Origin: Halothiobacillus sp.
GTDB lineage: Bacteria; Pseudomonadota; Gammaproteobacteria; Halothiobacillales; Halothiobacillaceae
DNA: 64,000 bases
Assembly: GCA_024636015.1 (NCBI GenBank)
Contig: JAGXHU010000034.1
Location: forward strand, 1 to 64,000
Direction: 5' to 3'
Below are positions 16,751 to 25,258 of the stretch, in pieces (the stretch's first letter is position 1; every line of letters starts with the position of its first letter). The notes beneath the pieces were generated by a model. That model worked only from the letters and a program-made list of their open reading frames with translations, did not search any database and had not been told where the DNA came from. The translations under genes were made by a program, and so were the position numbers.

Positions 16751-17666
16751 TCCGGCTGAACGTCCCGAGGCGGCGGTCATTCGTCCTATCGACCCGGTGC
16801 AGGGCGTTACCGCCTGGACACTGCCTACACTCAATCAGTGGGTTGAACCTGCTGTCGTCGAGTCGGATGACTCGCCCCCACCACCCATACTGACCGAGGC
16901 CGATCTCGTTGAGGCGCGCCGATTGGCAGCCCAGAACGGGTACGCTGAAGGCCAAGCCCTGGGGAACAAGGCAGGGTTTGAGGCCGGCTATGCTGAGGGC
17001 ATGGCGGCGGCACGGGATGAAACGGAGCGTCTGGAACGTCGGCTGCAAGGGTGGTTGCAAACCCTGGCGGAGCCCCTGGCCGATCTGGATAAAGAGGTGG
17101 GTAGCCAGTTGGCCCGTTTGTCCACCCAGATTGCCCGCGCCATCATCTACCGTGAATTGACACTGGCTCCCGAACAGATTGAGGCCGTAGCCCGAGAGGC
17201 ACTCACCGCATTGCCGACGGCCGTCCGCGCCGTCGTTCTTGTCTGCCATCCGGAGGATCTGGCGGCGCTGGAGGCGGCGGTACAGGCCGGTTCACTTGCG
17301 CAGGCCCGAGGGCAGTCGTTCGAGATTCGAACTGATGCAGCGATACTTCCGGGCGGTTTGCGTATTGAATCGGGCGATTCGGGGATTCAGGCCGAGGTGG
17401 ATGCTCGGTTGGATGCCCGCTGGGCAGCATTGAGCCTGAGGTTGCTGGGTGTGGCCGTTCCCGGACCGGGCGAACCGATCTTACTGAGTGATGCCCCGGA
17501 CGATCAGGAAGTGAGTGATCAGGAACCGAGTGATCTAGAAGCGGGTGATCTAGAAGCGGGTGATCAAGAAGCGGGTGATCAAGAAGCGGGTCACCAGGAG
17601 CCGGGTCACCAGGAGCCGGGTGACCGGCCCGGTTCGGATGATGTGACTCGGGATGCAGACGCATGA
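16734..17666 (+). CDS. fliH: Flagellar export regulator FliH with repetitive C-terminal tail
   Basis: A 310-residue protein that binds FliI and regulates the export ATPase. The middle part has a Gly/Ala-spaced helical run ([25 protein letters not shown]) typical of the FliH stalk, followed by the FliH C-terminal domain. The GTG at 16734 has GGGAGG upstream. The last 50 or so residues are unusual: eight tandem five-residue units beginning with D or H (types DQExx, [10 protein letters not shown]), encoded by perfect 15-bp repeats at 17502-17621. The tail is strongly acidic. The gene overlaps fliG by 17 bases and fliI by four (ATGA). Confidence 0.9.
   Translation: MSSSSDPAERPEAAVIRPIDPVQGVTAWTLPTLNQWVEPAVVESDDSPPPPILTEADLVEARRLAAQNGYAEGQALGNKAGFEAGYAEGMAAARDETERLERRLQGWLQTLAEPLADLDKEVGSQLARLSTQIARAIIYRELTLAPEQIEAVAREALTALPTAVRAVVLVCHPEDLAALEAAVQAGSLAQARGQSFEIRTDAAILPGGLRIESGDSGIQAEVDARLDARWAALSLRLLGVAVPGPGEPILLSDAPDDQEVSDQEPSDLEAGDLEAGDQEAGDQEAGHQEPGHQEPGDRPGSDDVTRDADA
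17502..17621 (+). repeat. Eight tandem 15-bp repeats in the 3' end of fliH
   Basis: Eight in-frame 15-bp units run without a gap and encode [10 protein letters not shown], then DLEAG twice, DQEAG twice and HQEPG twice. Units 3 and 4, 5 and 6, and 7 and 8 are identical in DNA, so the array seems to have grown by duplications of single units after neighbouring units had diverged. Slippage or unequal recombination could change the copy number without breaking the frame. Confidence 0.95.
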
Positions 17667-19078
17667 CGGCCCACTTGGATCCTGCTGTGTTCGATGCGCC
17701 TCGTACGCAGGGTTTGCCGCATGGTTTGGACTGGGCGCGTCAGCTCATGGGATTGCAGGCGCGTGTGCAGCGTCCCGCTTTCCAGTCCGAGGGGCGGATC
17801 GTTCGAGTCGTTGGTCTGGCCCTGGAGGCGAGCGGACTGACCGCAGCCATTGGGGATCAGTGCCGAATCTATCTCGACGGGCGAGATTTCGAACGGCCGG
17901 GGCATGAGACGGGACGTTATGTCGATGCCGAAGTTGTGGGTTTTACCGAACGGAATACCTATCTGATGCCCCTGGAAGTTTTGCGCGGCATGGCACCAGG
18001 GTGCCGCGTGATCAATCAGGGCGGGTCGATCCGTGTGCCAATGAGTCTGGATTTGCTGGGTCGGGTGCTGGATGCGCGGGGTCAACCCTTTGATTCTGGG
18101 CCGCCCTTGCAGAGTGATACGCCCGTCGATTTGCTGGGTCGTGCGAACAACCCGCTGAAGCGTCGCCCGATCCGGGAGCCGATTGACGTGGGTGTTCGCG
18201 CCATCAATGCCCTGCTCACAGTTGGGCGTGGGCAGCGGATGGGGATTTTTGCAGGCAGTGGTGTCGGCAAGAGCGTGCTGCTGGGCATGATGACGCGTTA
18301 TACCGATGCGGACATCATTGTCGTGGGCCTGATTGGCGAGCGGGGGCGAGAGGTACGCGAATTTGTGGCGGAGATTCTGGATGATGAGGCGCGCAGTCGC
18401 GCGGTGGTGATCGCGGCGCCGGCCGATGCATCACCCCTGATGCGTATGCATGGCGCGAGCCTTGCGACTGCGATCGCCGAGCATTTCCGGGAGCAGGGGT
18501 TTAATGTTCTGCTGTTGATGGATTCGTTGACACGTTACGCGCAGGCGCAACGGGAAATCGGTTTGGCGATCGGAGAGCCGCCCGCCACCAAAGGCTACCC
18601 GCCATCGGTGTTTGCCCGCTTACCAACCCTGGTCGAACGGGCGGGTAACGGCGAATCGGCGGAGGGCAGCATGACGGCTTTTTACACCGTGCTGGTTGAG
18701 GGGGATGATCAGAACGATCCCATCGCCGACGCTGCCCGGGCGATTCTGGACGGGCATATCGTTTTATCGCGCGCCATCGCAGAACGGGGTCGGTACCCGG
18801 CCATTGATATTGAGGCGTCCATTTCCCGATTGATGCCCAGTCTGGTGCCGCCGGAACAGATGGATCTCATGCAGCGCTTCAAGCAGCTGATGAGCACCTA
18901 TAATCAAAGTCGTGATCTGCTTTCTGTGGGTGCCTATCGGCGTGGGCACGATGTTCGTCTGGATCGTGCAATTGACGCGCAGCCTGATCTTGAAGCCTTT
19001 TTAACCCAGTCGATGTTCGAACGCGCAGATATGGCCAGCAGCGTTGAGCAGCTGGAAATATTGATGAATCACGCCTGA
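17663..19078 (+). CDS. fliI: Flagellum-specific export ATPase FliI
   Basis: A 471-residue hexameric ATPase related to the F1 beta subunit, which powers unloading of flagellar export substrates. Walker A is GSGVGKS at about residues 197-203; Walker B is in [18 protein letters not shown], and the family signature [16 protein letters not shown] follows. The start ATG overlaps the fliH stop (ATGA at 17663-17666), so translation is coupled. Confidence 0.96.
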   Translation: MTAHLDPAVFDAPRTQGLPHGLDWARQLMGLQARVQRPAFQSEGRIVRVVGLALEASGLTAAIGDQCRIYLDGRDFERPGHETGRYVDAEVVGFTERNTYLMPLEVLRGMAPGCRVINQGGSIRVPMSLDLLGRVLDARGQPFDSGPPLQSDTPVDLLGRANNPLKRRPIREPIDVGVRAINALLTVGRGQRMGIFAGSGVGKSVLLGMMTRYTDADIIVVGLIGERGREVREFVAEILDDEARSRAVVIAAPADASPLMRMHGASLATAIAEHFREQGFNVLLLMDSLTRYAQAQREIGLAIGEPPATKGYPPSVFARLPTLVERAGNGESAEGSMTAFYTVLVEGDDQNDPIADAARAILDGHIVLSRAIAERGRYPAIDIEASISRLMPSLVPPEQMDLMQRFKQLMSTYNQSRDLLSVGAYRRGHDVRLDRAIDAQPDLEAFLTQSMFERADMASSVEQLEILMNHA

Positions 19079-19109
19079 CCGCTGTGCGATCGGCAAGGAG
19101 CGAATGACC

Positions 19110-19562
19110 ATGAATCAGGAGCGTATCAACCGGGTTAAGGGGGTTGAAAAAATCACCGAGCACGGCGCAACCCTGGCGAAGGAAACGGTGTTGCGGTGCC
19201 AGAAAGATCTGGAAGAGCAACAGGCGCGACTCCTGCAATTGACGCAATATTTCGATGAGTATGCGGCTGGTATTGGATTTGCGACCGGTGGCCGGGCACA
19301 GGCTTTCGCGCTGCAGAATTATCGTTCCTTCATGGCGCGTATCGAGCAGACCATCGCGCATCAGAAAAATGTCTGTGTCCAGCTTGAGGCCGAATTGGCG
19401 ACGCATCAGCGCGCAGCGGCTGAGGCCAATAGTCAGCACCGCTCCGTGGAGAAATTACGGGGCCGTTTTGAAACCGAACGTGATCGGTTGAATGACAAGT
19501 TAGAGCAACGGACGAACGATGCCCATGCGGCGCATCATCATCGCGACCCCTTGGGAGGATAA
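19110..19562 (+). CDS. fliJ: Flagellar export chaperone FliJ
   Basis: A 150-residue, almost wholly helical protein rich in Glu, Gln, Arg and Lys, forming the central stalk of the FliI ATPase ring. Its identity rests on coiled-coil content, length and position between fliI and fliK. The ATG at 19110 is nine bases after GGAG (19097-19100); an ATG at 19104 in the same frame is also possible but is only three bases away from it. fliK starts two bases after the stop. Confidence 0.88.
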   Translation: MNQERINRVKGVEKITEHGATLAKETVLRCQKDLEEQQARLLQLTQYFDEYAAGIGFATGGRAQAFALQNYRSFMARIEQTIAHQKNVCVQLEAELATHQRAAAEANSQHRSVEKLRGRFETERDRLNDKLEQRTNDAHAAHHHRDPLGG

Positions 19563-19564
19563 TC

Positions 19565-20965
19565 ATGGCACAGTTGAGCAGCAGTCCGGCATTGAACATG
19601 ACGACGGGGGCGCGTTTGGATACACCGAGCGCCAGCGTACCCGGGGTGAGCAAGCCAGGCGATTCGCCTCAGGACTTTGCTCAGATGATAGCGGGGGTCA
19701 TGCAGTCACAAACAGCAGCCCAATCAACCACCGCGACGACTGCAGCCGGCTCGAAGCCCGGGGCGGCAAGTCAGGCCAGAGATTTGATCAAGAGTCTGCA
19801 GGTGCAAATCCATGATCTGCAGGGGCAGAAATCCCTGCCGGCGAATGTTTCTGCTAGTTTGACTGCGCTGCAACAGCAGCTCGTTTCCCTGCAGCAGAAA
19901 TTGGGTACCCTGGGGACCTCTTCCGGCGCGGGCGGCCAAACGATGCTGGATGCGCTGGTAACGCAGCTACAAAAGATTCGCGGTCTGTTGACCCAAAACA
20001 CGCCAATGGATGCCGCCTGGATTGCGCAATTGCAGAGCGCGGCCATGGGGCTGAATCCGGAGTCTCCAACGACGGCGAGTAGCACCAAGATAGAATCGAC
20101 TGTAACTGGCCAGGGTGGTCGGAGTATGCCTGCCGGGGCTGGGGGGGCGGGTAATGTCCCCGCATCTTCTAGCGGCACCCAGTCCGCTTCAGGCAATGAT
20201 ATATCGGGCTCGAGTTCATCGTCGTCGAATCCGATGATGACGAAAACGAATGAGCAAATGAATACGGCGATAATTGGTAGTAATCAGTCGAATAATGCTC
20301 AGGTCAATAACTCGGTAAATAACTTGGTTCAGGCCTCTGTTTTGATGTCGGGCAATCCGAATAAAAAAGTAGATGGCGCGATTTTGACAACATTTAACTC
20401 TGCTATTGATTCAACGAACGCGGCAATTTCAGGCGCTAATTCCTCTGGATCGAGTCTGAGCGGGTTTGGGTTTGGTACGACACAGGCCGGTAATTCACCA
20501 TTCCCGGCTTTGCCCAGTGTTCTGGATTTGAATCAGCCAAAACTTGCCGATAACATGGGGCAACAAATTCAATGGATGATGGGCAAGAATATTTCCAGAG
20601 CGACTCTGGAGTTAAACCCTGCTCAGTTGGGGCCGCTGAAGATCACGATTGATATGCAGCAGAATCAAACGAACATTCAGGTGTTGGCTGCACATCACCT
20701 CACGCGGGATATGCTGGAGCAAAGTTTGCCCCGTTTGCGTGAATTTCTTCAGGATGCCGGTCTGACCAATGTGCAATTCAGCATTGGTCAGGACAGCGCG
20801 CAGGGACAGGGCGCATCCCAGGGCCAGACCGCCAACTCGGGTGGTCAGTCTTCATCAGGCGCTGCTCCGGGCGGAGTGGGTCCGGTTGGCGCAGGACATG
20901 AGCCCGCCTCGGCGGGGGCAACGACCTTGTCCACGACGACCTGGCGACTCGATACCTTTGCTTGA
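19565..20965 (+). CDS. fliK: Flagellar hook-length control protein FliK
   Basis: A 466-residue secreted ruler protein that ends hook growth. The N-terminal half is Ala/Gln/Ser-rich. Residues from about 205 to 320 are a Ser/Asn-rich, low-complexity stretch coded by noticeably more AT-rich DNA (about 20200-20480) than its surroundings. The conserved hook-length domain is at about 330-420 (ATLELNPAQLGPLKITIDMQ and LREFLQDAGLTNVQFSIGQ), with a Gln/Gly/Ser-rich tail. It is the last gene of this flagellar run: fliL and fliM-R do not follow and must lie elsewhere. Confidence 0.92.
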   Translation: MAQLSSSPALNMTTGARLDTPSASVPGVSKPGDSPQDFAQMIAGVMQSQTAAQSTTATTAAGSKPGAASQARDLIKSLQVQIHDLQGQKSLPANVSASLTALQQQLVSLQQKLGTLGTSSGAGGQTMLDALVTQLQKIRGLLTQNTPMDAAWIAQLQSAAMGLNPESPTTASSTKIESTVTGQGGRSMPAGAGGAGNVPASSSGTQSASGNDISGSSSSSSNPMMTKTNEQMNTAIIGSNQSNNAQVNNSVNNLVQASVLMSGNPNKKVDGAILTTFNSAIDSTNAAISGANSSGSSLSGFGFGTTQAGNSPFPALPSVLDLNQPKLADNMGQQIQWMMGKNISRATLELNPAQLGPLKITIDMQQNQTNIQVLAAHHLTRDMLEQSLPRLREFLQDAGLTNVQFSIGQDSAQGQGASQGQTANSGGQSSSGAAPGGVGPVGAGHEPASAGATTLSTTTWRLDTFA

Positions 20966-21202
20966 ATGGTGCGGTGGCTATGACGCCGCTTCAAATGGGG
21001 GCGTTTCCTAAGCTTTGTCGGGGTTTTGTTTTAGTCTTTTTCAGATGATCTGGTTGTCTAAATTGCAGATTTTCCCCGGATAAAGTTCTGTCGATTTAAT
21101 TAATGTTGTGTCTATTTCATGAATGGGATTTGACGGGCGTTAACAAGTTGCTAAAATATTACGGTCCGGATTGATCCGATCAATAATATCAAGGTGAAAA
21201 TA
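20966..21202. other. AT-rich gap between fliK and the H-NS gene
   Basis: About 237 bases without a gene. The DNA becomes markedly AT-rich from about 21010 to 21200. I see no clear terminator hairpin. The segment presumably holds the promoter of the H-NS gene, but no -35/-10 pair stands out among the many AT-rich candidates. Confidence 0.5.
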
Positions 21203-21526
21203 ATGGGTTCTATCGATTTAAACAGCTTGTCTGCTGACGATCTCAAACAATTGATGGCTAATGCCGAGCGCACTCTTCGCGAGCGTCATCAGCAGCGTGT
21301 TCAAAGTCTGCGTAAAGAAGCTGAGGAACTGGCCAGTTTATTAAATGTCTCCATCGCCGAGTTATTCGGTTTGGAAAAATCATCCAAACTGGCAAATAAG
21401 AAACTGCCGGCCAAGTACGTGAATCCGGCCGATGCAAGTCAGACTTGGTCTGGCCGCGGCAAGCGTCCGCATTGGCTGGCTGATGCGTTGGCTCGGGGCG
21501 AGTCGCTCTCCAGTTTCGAAGTTTGA
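21203..21526 (+). CDS. H-NS family nucleoid-associated DNA-binding protein
   Basis: A 107-residue protein with an N-terminal helical oligomerisation region (residues 1-60, SADDLKQLMANAERTLRERH) and a C-terminal H-NS DNA-binding domain: PAKYVNPADASQTWSGRGKRPHWL, listed here only as its core WSGRGKRPHWL near residue 88-98. Such proteins silence AT-rich, often acquired, DNA. The ATG at 21203 has AAGGTG six bases upstream; a GTG at 21194 is the less likely start. It resembles the short H-NS-like proteins of beta- and gammaproteobacteria rather than enteric H-NS. A terminator follows. Confidence 0.88.
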   Translation: MGSIDLNSLSADDLKQLMANAERTLRERHQQRVQSLRKEAEELASLLNVSIAELFGLEKSSKLANKKLPAKYVNPADASQTWSGRGKRPHWLADALARGESLSSFEV

Positions 21527-21561
21527 TTTTCCGGCCCCTCTTTTAGTTAGGGGCCATTATT

Positions 21562-21588
21562 AAAAAGCCGGCTAATGCCGGCTTTTTG
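21562..21588. terminator. Bidirectional terminator between the H-NS gene and the convergent repeat-protein gene
   Basis: AAAAAGCCGGC, loop TAAT, GCCGGCTTTTTG forms a perfect stem flanked by an A-run and a T-run, so it can act in both directions. A second, weaker stem (GGCCCCT with AGGGGCC) lies just before it at about 21533-21555. Confidence 0.9.
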
Positions 21589-21591
21589 CAT

Positions 21592-22812
21592 TTATGTCGT
21601 TGTGGATCGGCTGGGATTAACCAGCCAGCGCGGCGGGTTTTTAACCTCAGTGAGCAAGGCATTTCGTGTTCGTTCGATGATGCCATGCTCCCGGTACAGA
21701 CGTTGATCTTCCGCCCATTGCTTCACGGCGGCCTCTGGGACGCCCTGATGCTTAGCTACGCTGATCAGCTGAACCATTGCGTCTCGATGCCAGTGTGCGC
21801 GCTTGATACTGCGCTCATCGGGCAGCTCGGCGAGCGCCATGGCAGCAGCGGCAATCAGGGGGGCTGATTCGGCTTGGCGATCCTGATCTCGCAGCAGCAG
21901 ATTGGCGGCCAAGGGGGCGGCAATGTCGATTGGGGCCTGGTGGGTCAGGGCAACAATGAAGGCAAGCAGTGTGATATTTCGGTCACGCCGGGCCTCCGCC
22001 TGCTGGTAGAGGTATTTGATCAGGGGGTCGGGGTAACCAGCTTGCAGGAAGAGTTGAGCGCCCCGATCCACGGCTGTTGGCGGCAGTTGCTCCGCGAGCC
22101 GCATGAACGCTAGTTCCCAGAGCGCCAGTTGCGTCGGGATGGGCTCATCGGAAAGAAACGTGCTCAGGTAGTCCCAGGCTTCATCCGCACCTCCTTGCTC
22201 GATCAGTTGTTCGGTGAGAAAGCGCAGGCCGTCCAGCAGCAGCTCGTCGTTATGATGTTGCTGTGCGAGTGCGATGGCCTGTTTGGCAGGGTGAATGGCC
22301 TTGAACAGGGATTTGTTCTGTTGGAACAGGTGGGCAAGGTCCAGCCAGGCCTGACCAATATGTTCGATGGGCACGCCTTGGTCTGCCAGTGCGTTCGGAG
22401 CCTGAGCGTCCAAGGCTTGCTCCAGCGTGCTGATCGCCGCTTGTCCTTGTCCTTGTGCTGCCAAGGACAGGGCCAGGGTGTGCGACAGGCTGAAATCGGG
22501 CTGGGTGGCCAGCACTTCGCGTGCCAGAGCGATTGCCGATTCGATCTCGCCGGCTTCGAGTCTTAGAACGCAGACGGCATCGGTCATCTCCAGGAGTTGT
22601 GCGCTGCCGCACGTGTTCATCCAGTGCCGAAGCCATTCGAGTTCGGTGTGCTCGGCTAGGCCGGTGTGCCAGCGTTCGCGGTAAAACCAGTCCGTAAGCG
22701 CAGCGATATCCGCGGTGGGTGGGCTGGTTAGCGAATCTGAGCCGGTATTCATTCGCTGGAAGGTGGGCAGTAGCGCGGCCGGTAGATCGGGGGGCGTGGG
22801 AATGGGTGTCAT
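21592..22812 (-). CDS. TPR-like helical-repeat protein of unknown function
   Basis: A protein of about 406 residues, almost entirely alpha-helical, rich in Ala, Leu and Gln. Several segments look like degenerate tetratricopeptide repeats, such as the helix pair with AGEIESAIALAREVLATQPDF and the segment near AISTLEQALDAQAP. No signal peptide or membrane segment is seen, so it is probably cytoplasmic. The ATG at 22812 is preferred; a TTG at 22866 would reach toward the rnpB promoter. The gene is convergent with the H-NS gene and divergent from rnpB. I do not recognise a specific family and propose no function beyond protein-protein contacts. Confidence 0.7.
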   Translation of the reverse strand: MTPIPTPPDLPAALLPTFQRMNTGSDSLTSPPTADIAALTDWFYRERWHTGLAEHTELEWLRHWMNTCGSAQLLEMTDAVCVLRLEAGEIESAIALAREVLATQPDFSLSHTLALSLAAQGQGQAAISTLEQALDAQAPNALADQGVPIEHIGQAWLDLAHLFQQNKSLFKAIHPAKQAIALAQQHHNDELLLDGLRFLTEQLIEQGGADEAWDYLSTFLSDEPIPTQLALWELAFMRLAEQLPPTAVDRGAQLFLQAGYPDPLIKYLYQQAEARRDRNITLLAFIVALTHQAPIDIAAPLAANLLLRDQDRQAESAPLIAAAAMALAELPDERSIKRAHWHRDAMVQLISVAKHQGVPEAAVKQWAEDQRLYREHGIIERTRNALLTEVKNPPRWLVNPSRSTTT

Positions 22813-22895
22813 ATCGCGTTCATAGTCAGAGTGTCGGCGTAGTTTATCAGGCTTGTTCAGATGCAATGCGGCCGGTTTCTGCTAGTATGCGCGCC

Positions 22896-23249
22896 GGAGT
22901 TGGCCAGACTGTCGCGGCGCAGCAATGCGTGGAGGAAAGTCCGGGCTCCATAGGGCAGGGTGCCAGGTAACGCCTGGGCGGCGTGAGCCGACGGAAAGTG
23001 CAACAGAAAATAAACCGCCGAACGGTGTCGCAAGACATGCGTGGTAAGGGCGAAACGGTGCGGTAAGAGCGCACCGCATCCGTGGTAACACGTGATGGCA
23101 CGGCAAACCCCACCCGGAGCAAGGCCAAATAGGGAAACGTTCACGCGGCCCGCGTGGTTTCCGGGTAGGCTGCTTGAGGGCATCGGTGACGATGACCCCA
23201 GATGAATGACAGTCCAAGACAGAACCCGGCTTATCGGCCAACTCCCCCC
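22896..23249 (+). ncRNA. rnpB: RNase P RNA (M1 RNA), bacterial type A
   Basis: This is the catalytic RNA that removes 5' leaders from pre-tRNAs. The ends pair as P1 (GGAGTTGGCC at 22896 with GGCCAACTCC at 23236). All conserved blocks are present: GGAGGAAAGTCCGGGCTCC, AGGGTGCCAGGTAACGCC, AACGGTGCGGTAAGAGCGCACC, CCACCCGGAGCAAGGCCAAA, GGTAGGCTGCTTGAGG and AGATGAATGAC with ACAGAACCCGGCTTATCGG. The P3 arm is much shorter than in E. coli (a CGCA/TGCG stem). A TAGTAT at 22883-22888 could be the -10 box. The gene lies just upstream of mraZ, as in some other gammaproteobacteria. Confidence 0.97.
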
Positions 23250-23558
23250 ATTCCATTGTTCCTATACGTCTACCCCGCTGCTCTCGAATCGGGCATGGCG
23301 ACGCAGGTTGTCATCTTTTGTTCCTTGCCGCTCGGCGGGGTTAATTTCCAGTAATTACATAAGCTTGCATTGGCGCCCATTGATTGAGCTCGGCGGGGAT
23401 GCGCTCGGACCGTGCATCGGGTATTCATATCTCATTCTTCGTGCTCTTTCTCATTAATGCTACGTAACTTGCTGTTTTAATCCAAAAATCGTATCGCAAT
23501 ACCCTGATTTTTCTTTCGTAACCCTATGTGATGTAAAGAAAAATAATCAAAAGAGGGC
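23250..23558. other. Gene-free stretch between rnpB and the mraZ promoter
   Basis: About 300 bases without a credible reading frame. It grows AT-rich to the right (23440-23550). The string CTCGGCGGGG occurs twice (near 23331 and 23390). I see no U-rich terminator directly after rnpB. Confidence 0.5.
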
Positions 23559-23587
23559 TTGTCTGTGGTGTTGGGTGTCGATATAGT
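23559..23587 (+). promoter_or_regulatory. Sigma-70 promoter of the dcw cluster (Pmra)
   Basis: TTGTCT (23559-23564) and TATAGT (23582-23587) are 17 bases apart, each with one or two departures from consensus. The predicted start, about 23594, lies immediately before the three TGGG boxes of the MraZ operator, which would let MraZ block initiation or early elongation. Confidence 0.7.
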
Positions 23588-23596
23588 GCTTCTACG

Positions 23597-23626
23597 TGGG
23601 AAAAAGTGGGGAGCGGTGGGAAAAAG
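23597..23626 (+). promoter_or_regulatory. MraZ operator: three TGGG repeats at 10-bp spacing
   Basis: TGGG occurs at 23597, 23607 and 23617, each exactly one helical turn apart (units TGGGAAAAAG, TGGGGAGCGG, TGGGAAAAAG). This is the known recognition pattern of the MraZ repressor upstream of its own gene. The last repeat also overlaps the purine-rich ribosome site and ends at the mraZ GTG start codon. Confidence 0.88.
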
Positions 23627-24075
23627 TGTTTAGAGGGATCACCAACCTGAATCTGGATGGTAAGGGTCGTTTGGCAATGCCGACGCGCCATCGGGCAGCT
23701 TTTGCCCAGGATGAAGGCCAGCTCGTGATCACGATTGATACCGATGAACGCTGCCTGCTGCTCTATCCCCTGTCGACCTGGTTGACCATCGAGCGTCAGA
23801 TCGATGCACTCCCTTCCTTCAATAAAACCGCCAACCGCATCAAGCGGATGCTGATCGGTCATGCGACCGAGGTATCCCTGGATGCGGCCGGTCGGATTTT
23901 GATCCCAGGTGAGTTACGCGGCCATGCCGAGCTCGACAAAGAAGCCGTTTTGGTCGGTCAAGGCAAAAAACTGGAGCTATGGGCGCAGGGCAACTGGACC
24001 CGGTTGACGGATGCGTTTTTGAACGAGGGGGAGGATGAGGCACTGCCTGCGGCACTGGAGTCGCTATCGCTATGA
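23626..24075 (+). CDS. mraZ: Transcriptional regulator MraZ
   Basis: A 149-residue AbrB-fold ring protein that binds the TGGG repeats before its own gene and represses the dcw cluster. Two SpoVT/AbrB-like halves are visible: FRGITNLNLDGKGRLAMPTR near the start, and ATEVSLDAAGRILIPGELR near the middle. The start is GTG at 23626 (MFRGITNL), matching E. coli MraZ; reading from 23596 would translate the operator itself. The stop overlaps the rsmH start (ATGA). Confidence 0.95.
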   Translation: MFRGITNLNLDGKGRLAMPTRHRAAFAQDEGQLVITIDTDERCLLLYPLSTWLTIERQIDALPSFNKTANRIKRMLIGHATEVSLDAAGRILIPGELRGHAELDKEAVLVGQGKKLELWAQGNWTRLTDAFLNEGEDEALPAALESLSL

Positions 24076-25001
24076 GTACGGATGCTGCGTTTGTACATCA
24101 GACGGTACTGCTGGAAGAGGCGGTGGACGCACTGGCCCTCCGTCCGGATGGTGTCTATCTGGATGCCACCTTCGGTCGCGGTGGGCATAGTGAGCTCGTG
24201 CTTGCCCGATTAGGCCCGGCCGGCCGTGTCTATGCCACCGATCAAGATCTGCGTGCGCTCGAATCCGGGCATGACCTCTCCGCTCGAGATCCCCGATTCC
24301 AGATTTATCATGCGCCATTTTCCGCTGCGGCCAATTGGCTCACTGAACTGGGTCTGTCTGGCCAGGTCAATGGGGTGCTGTTCGATCTGGGCGTGTCCTC
24401 GCCACAGATCGACGAGGCAGAGCGGGGTTTCAGCTTTCAGCGGAACGGTCCGCTCGATATGCGGATGAACCAGCAGGCGGGTGAAACCGCCGCCGAATGG
24501 CTGGCGCGGGCGGAAGAAACCGAAATAGCCAATGTATTGTTCCAGCTCGGGGATGAGAAATTCTCCCGGCGCATTGCACGGCGCATCGTTGAAACCCGTG
24601 ATGCCCATCCGCTGATGACCACTTTCGATCTTGTGCGTTGCATTGTGGAAGCCACACCACGTCGCGACCCCCGCAAGCATCCGGCCACGCGGAGCTTTCA
24701 GGCCATTCGTCTACATATCAATCGCGAACTCGATGAGATTACCGAAGCGCTGTCGAAGGTGGTTGATCTGCTGGCGATCGGGGGGCGGCTGGTGGTGATT
24801 AGTTTCCACTCGCTGGAAGATCGCATTGTCAAACAATTCATTCGGGCCGAGAGTTCGGTCGACAAGGATTTTTTCGGCCAACCCGTGGGCACGGCGCGTT
24901 TGGCACGGGTGGGTGCTGCCGTGCGGGCCTCCGAGGCCGAAATTGCCAGTAACCCACGTGCGCGCAGTGCGATCATGCGGATCGCGGAGCGTGTGGCGTG
25001 A
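24072..25001 (+). CDS. rsmH: 16S rRNA m4C1402 methyltransferase RsmH
   Basis: A 309-residue SAM-dependent enzyme that methylates N4 of C1402 in the ribosomal P site. Conserved motifs are HQTVLLEEAVDAL, the SAM-binding YLDATFGRGGHS, FDLGVSSPQIDEAERGFSF and ISFHSLEDRIVKQF, with the C-terminal NPRARSAIMRIAER. It is coupled to mraZ (ATGA) and to ftsL (GTGA). Confidence 0.97.
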   Translation: MSTDAAFVHQTVLLEEAVDALALRPDGVYLDATFGRGGHSELVLARLGPAGRVYATDQDLRALESGHDLSARDPRFQIYHAPFSAAANWLTELGLSGQVNGVLFDLGVSSPQIDEAERGFSFQRNGPLDMRMNQQAGETAAEWLARAEETEIANVLFQLGDEKFSRRIARRIVETRDAHPLMTTFDLVRCIVEATPRRDPRKHPATRSFQAIRLHINRELDEITEALSKVVDLLAIGGRLVVISFHSLEDRIVKQFIRAESSVDKDFFGQPVGTARLARVGAAVRASEAEIASNPRARSAIMRIAERVA

Positions 25002-25258
25002 GGTTTCTGGGGATTATTCTGGGGTTGGCGGTATTCGCATCAGCGCTGGTAGTCGTGGATCTGGCCCAGCGCGACCGGGATCTGACCCGCGCACTCAGCG
25101 AACAGCGACAGGCTATTCAGAAGCTGAATGTCACTTATGCCGAGTTACAGCTTGAAGAGGGTGCGCTGGCAGCACAGGGGCGAGTTGATCAGATTGCTCA
25201 AACCCGGCTGGACATGCATATGCCCAGCCCGGATCAAATTACCATGGTGTTCCGATGA
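24998..25258 (+). CDS. ftsL: Cell division protein FtsL
   Basis: An 86-residue bitopic membrane protein that forms a complex with FtsB and FtsQ at the septum. One membrane segment occupies residues 3-21; the periplasmic part is a short leucine-zipper-like coiled coil (about 28-60). The GTG start at 24998 overlaps the rsmH stop. The call rests on size, topology and position, as FtsL sequences vary greatly. Confidence 0.9.
   Translation: MRFLGIILGLAVFASALVVVDLAQRDRDLTRALSEQRQAIQKLNVTYAELQLEEGALAAQGRVDQIAQTRLDMHMPSPDQITMVFR

Noticed and set aside
17203-17664. His/Pro-rich frame opposite the fliH repeats
   Set aside because: The repeat DNA gives repetitive sequence in every frame; the plus-strand frame belongs to a conserved gene in an operon.
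23326-23400. Repeated CTCGGCGGGG strings after rnpB as a possible regulatory repeat
   Set aside because: Only two short copies and no symmetry or context; likely chance.
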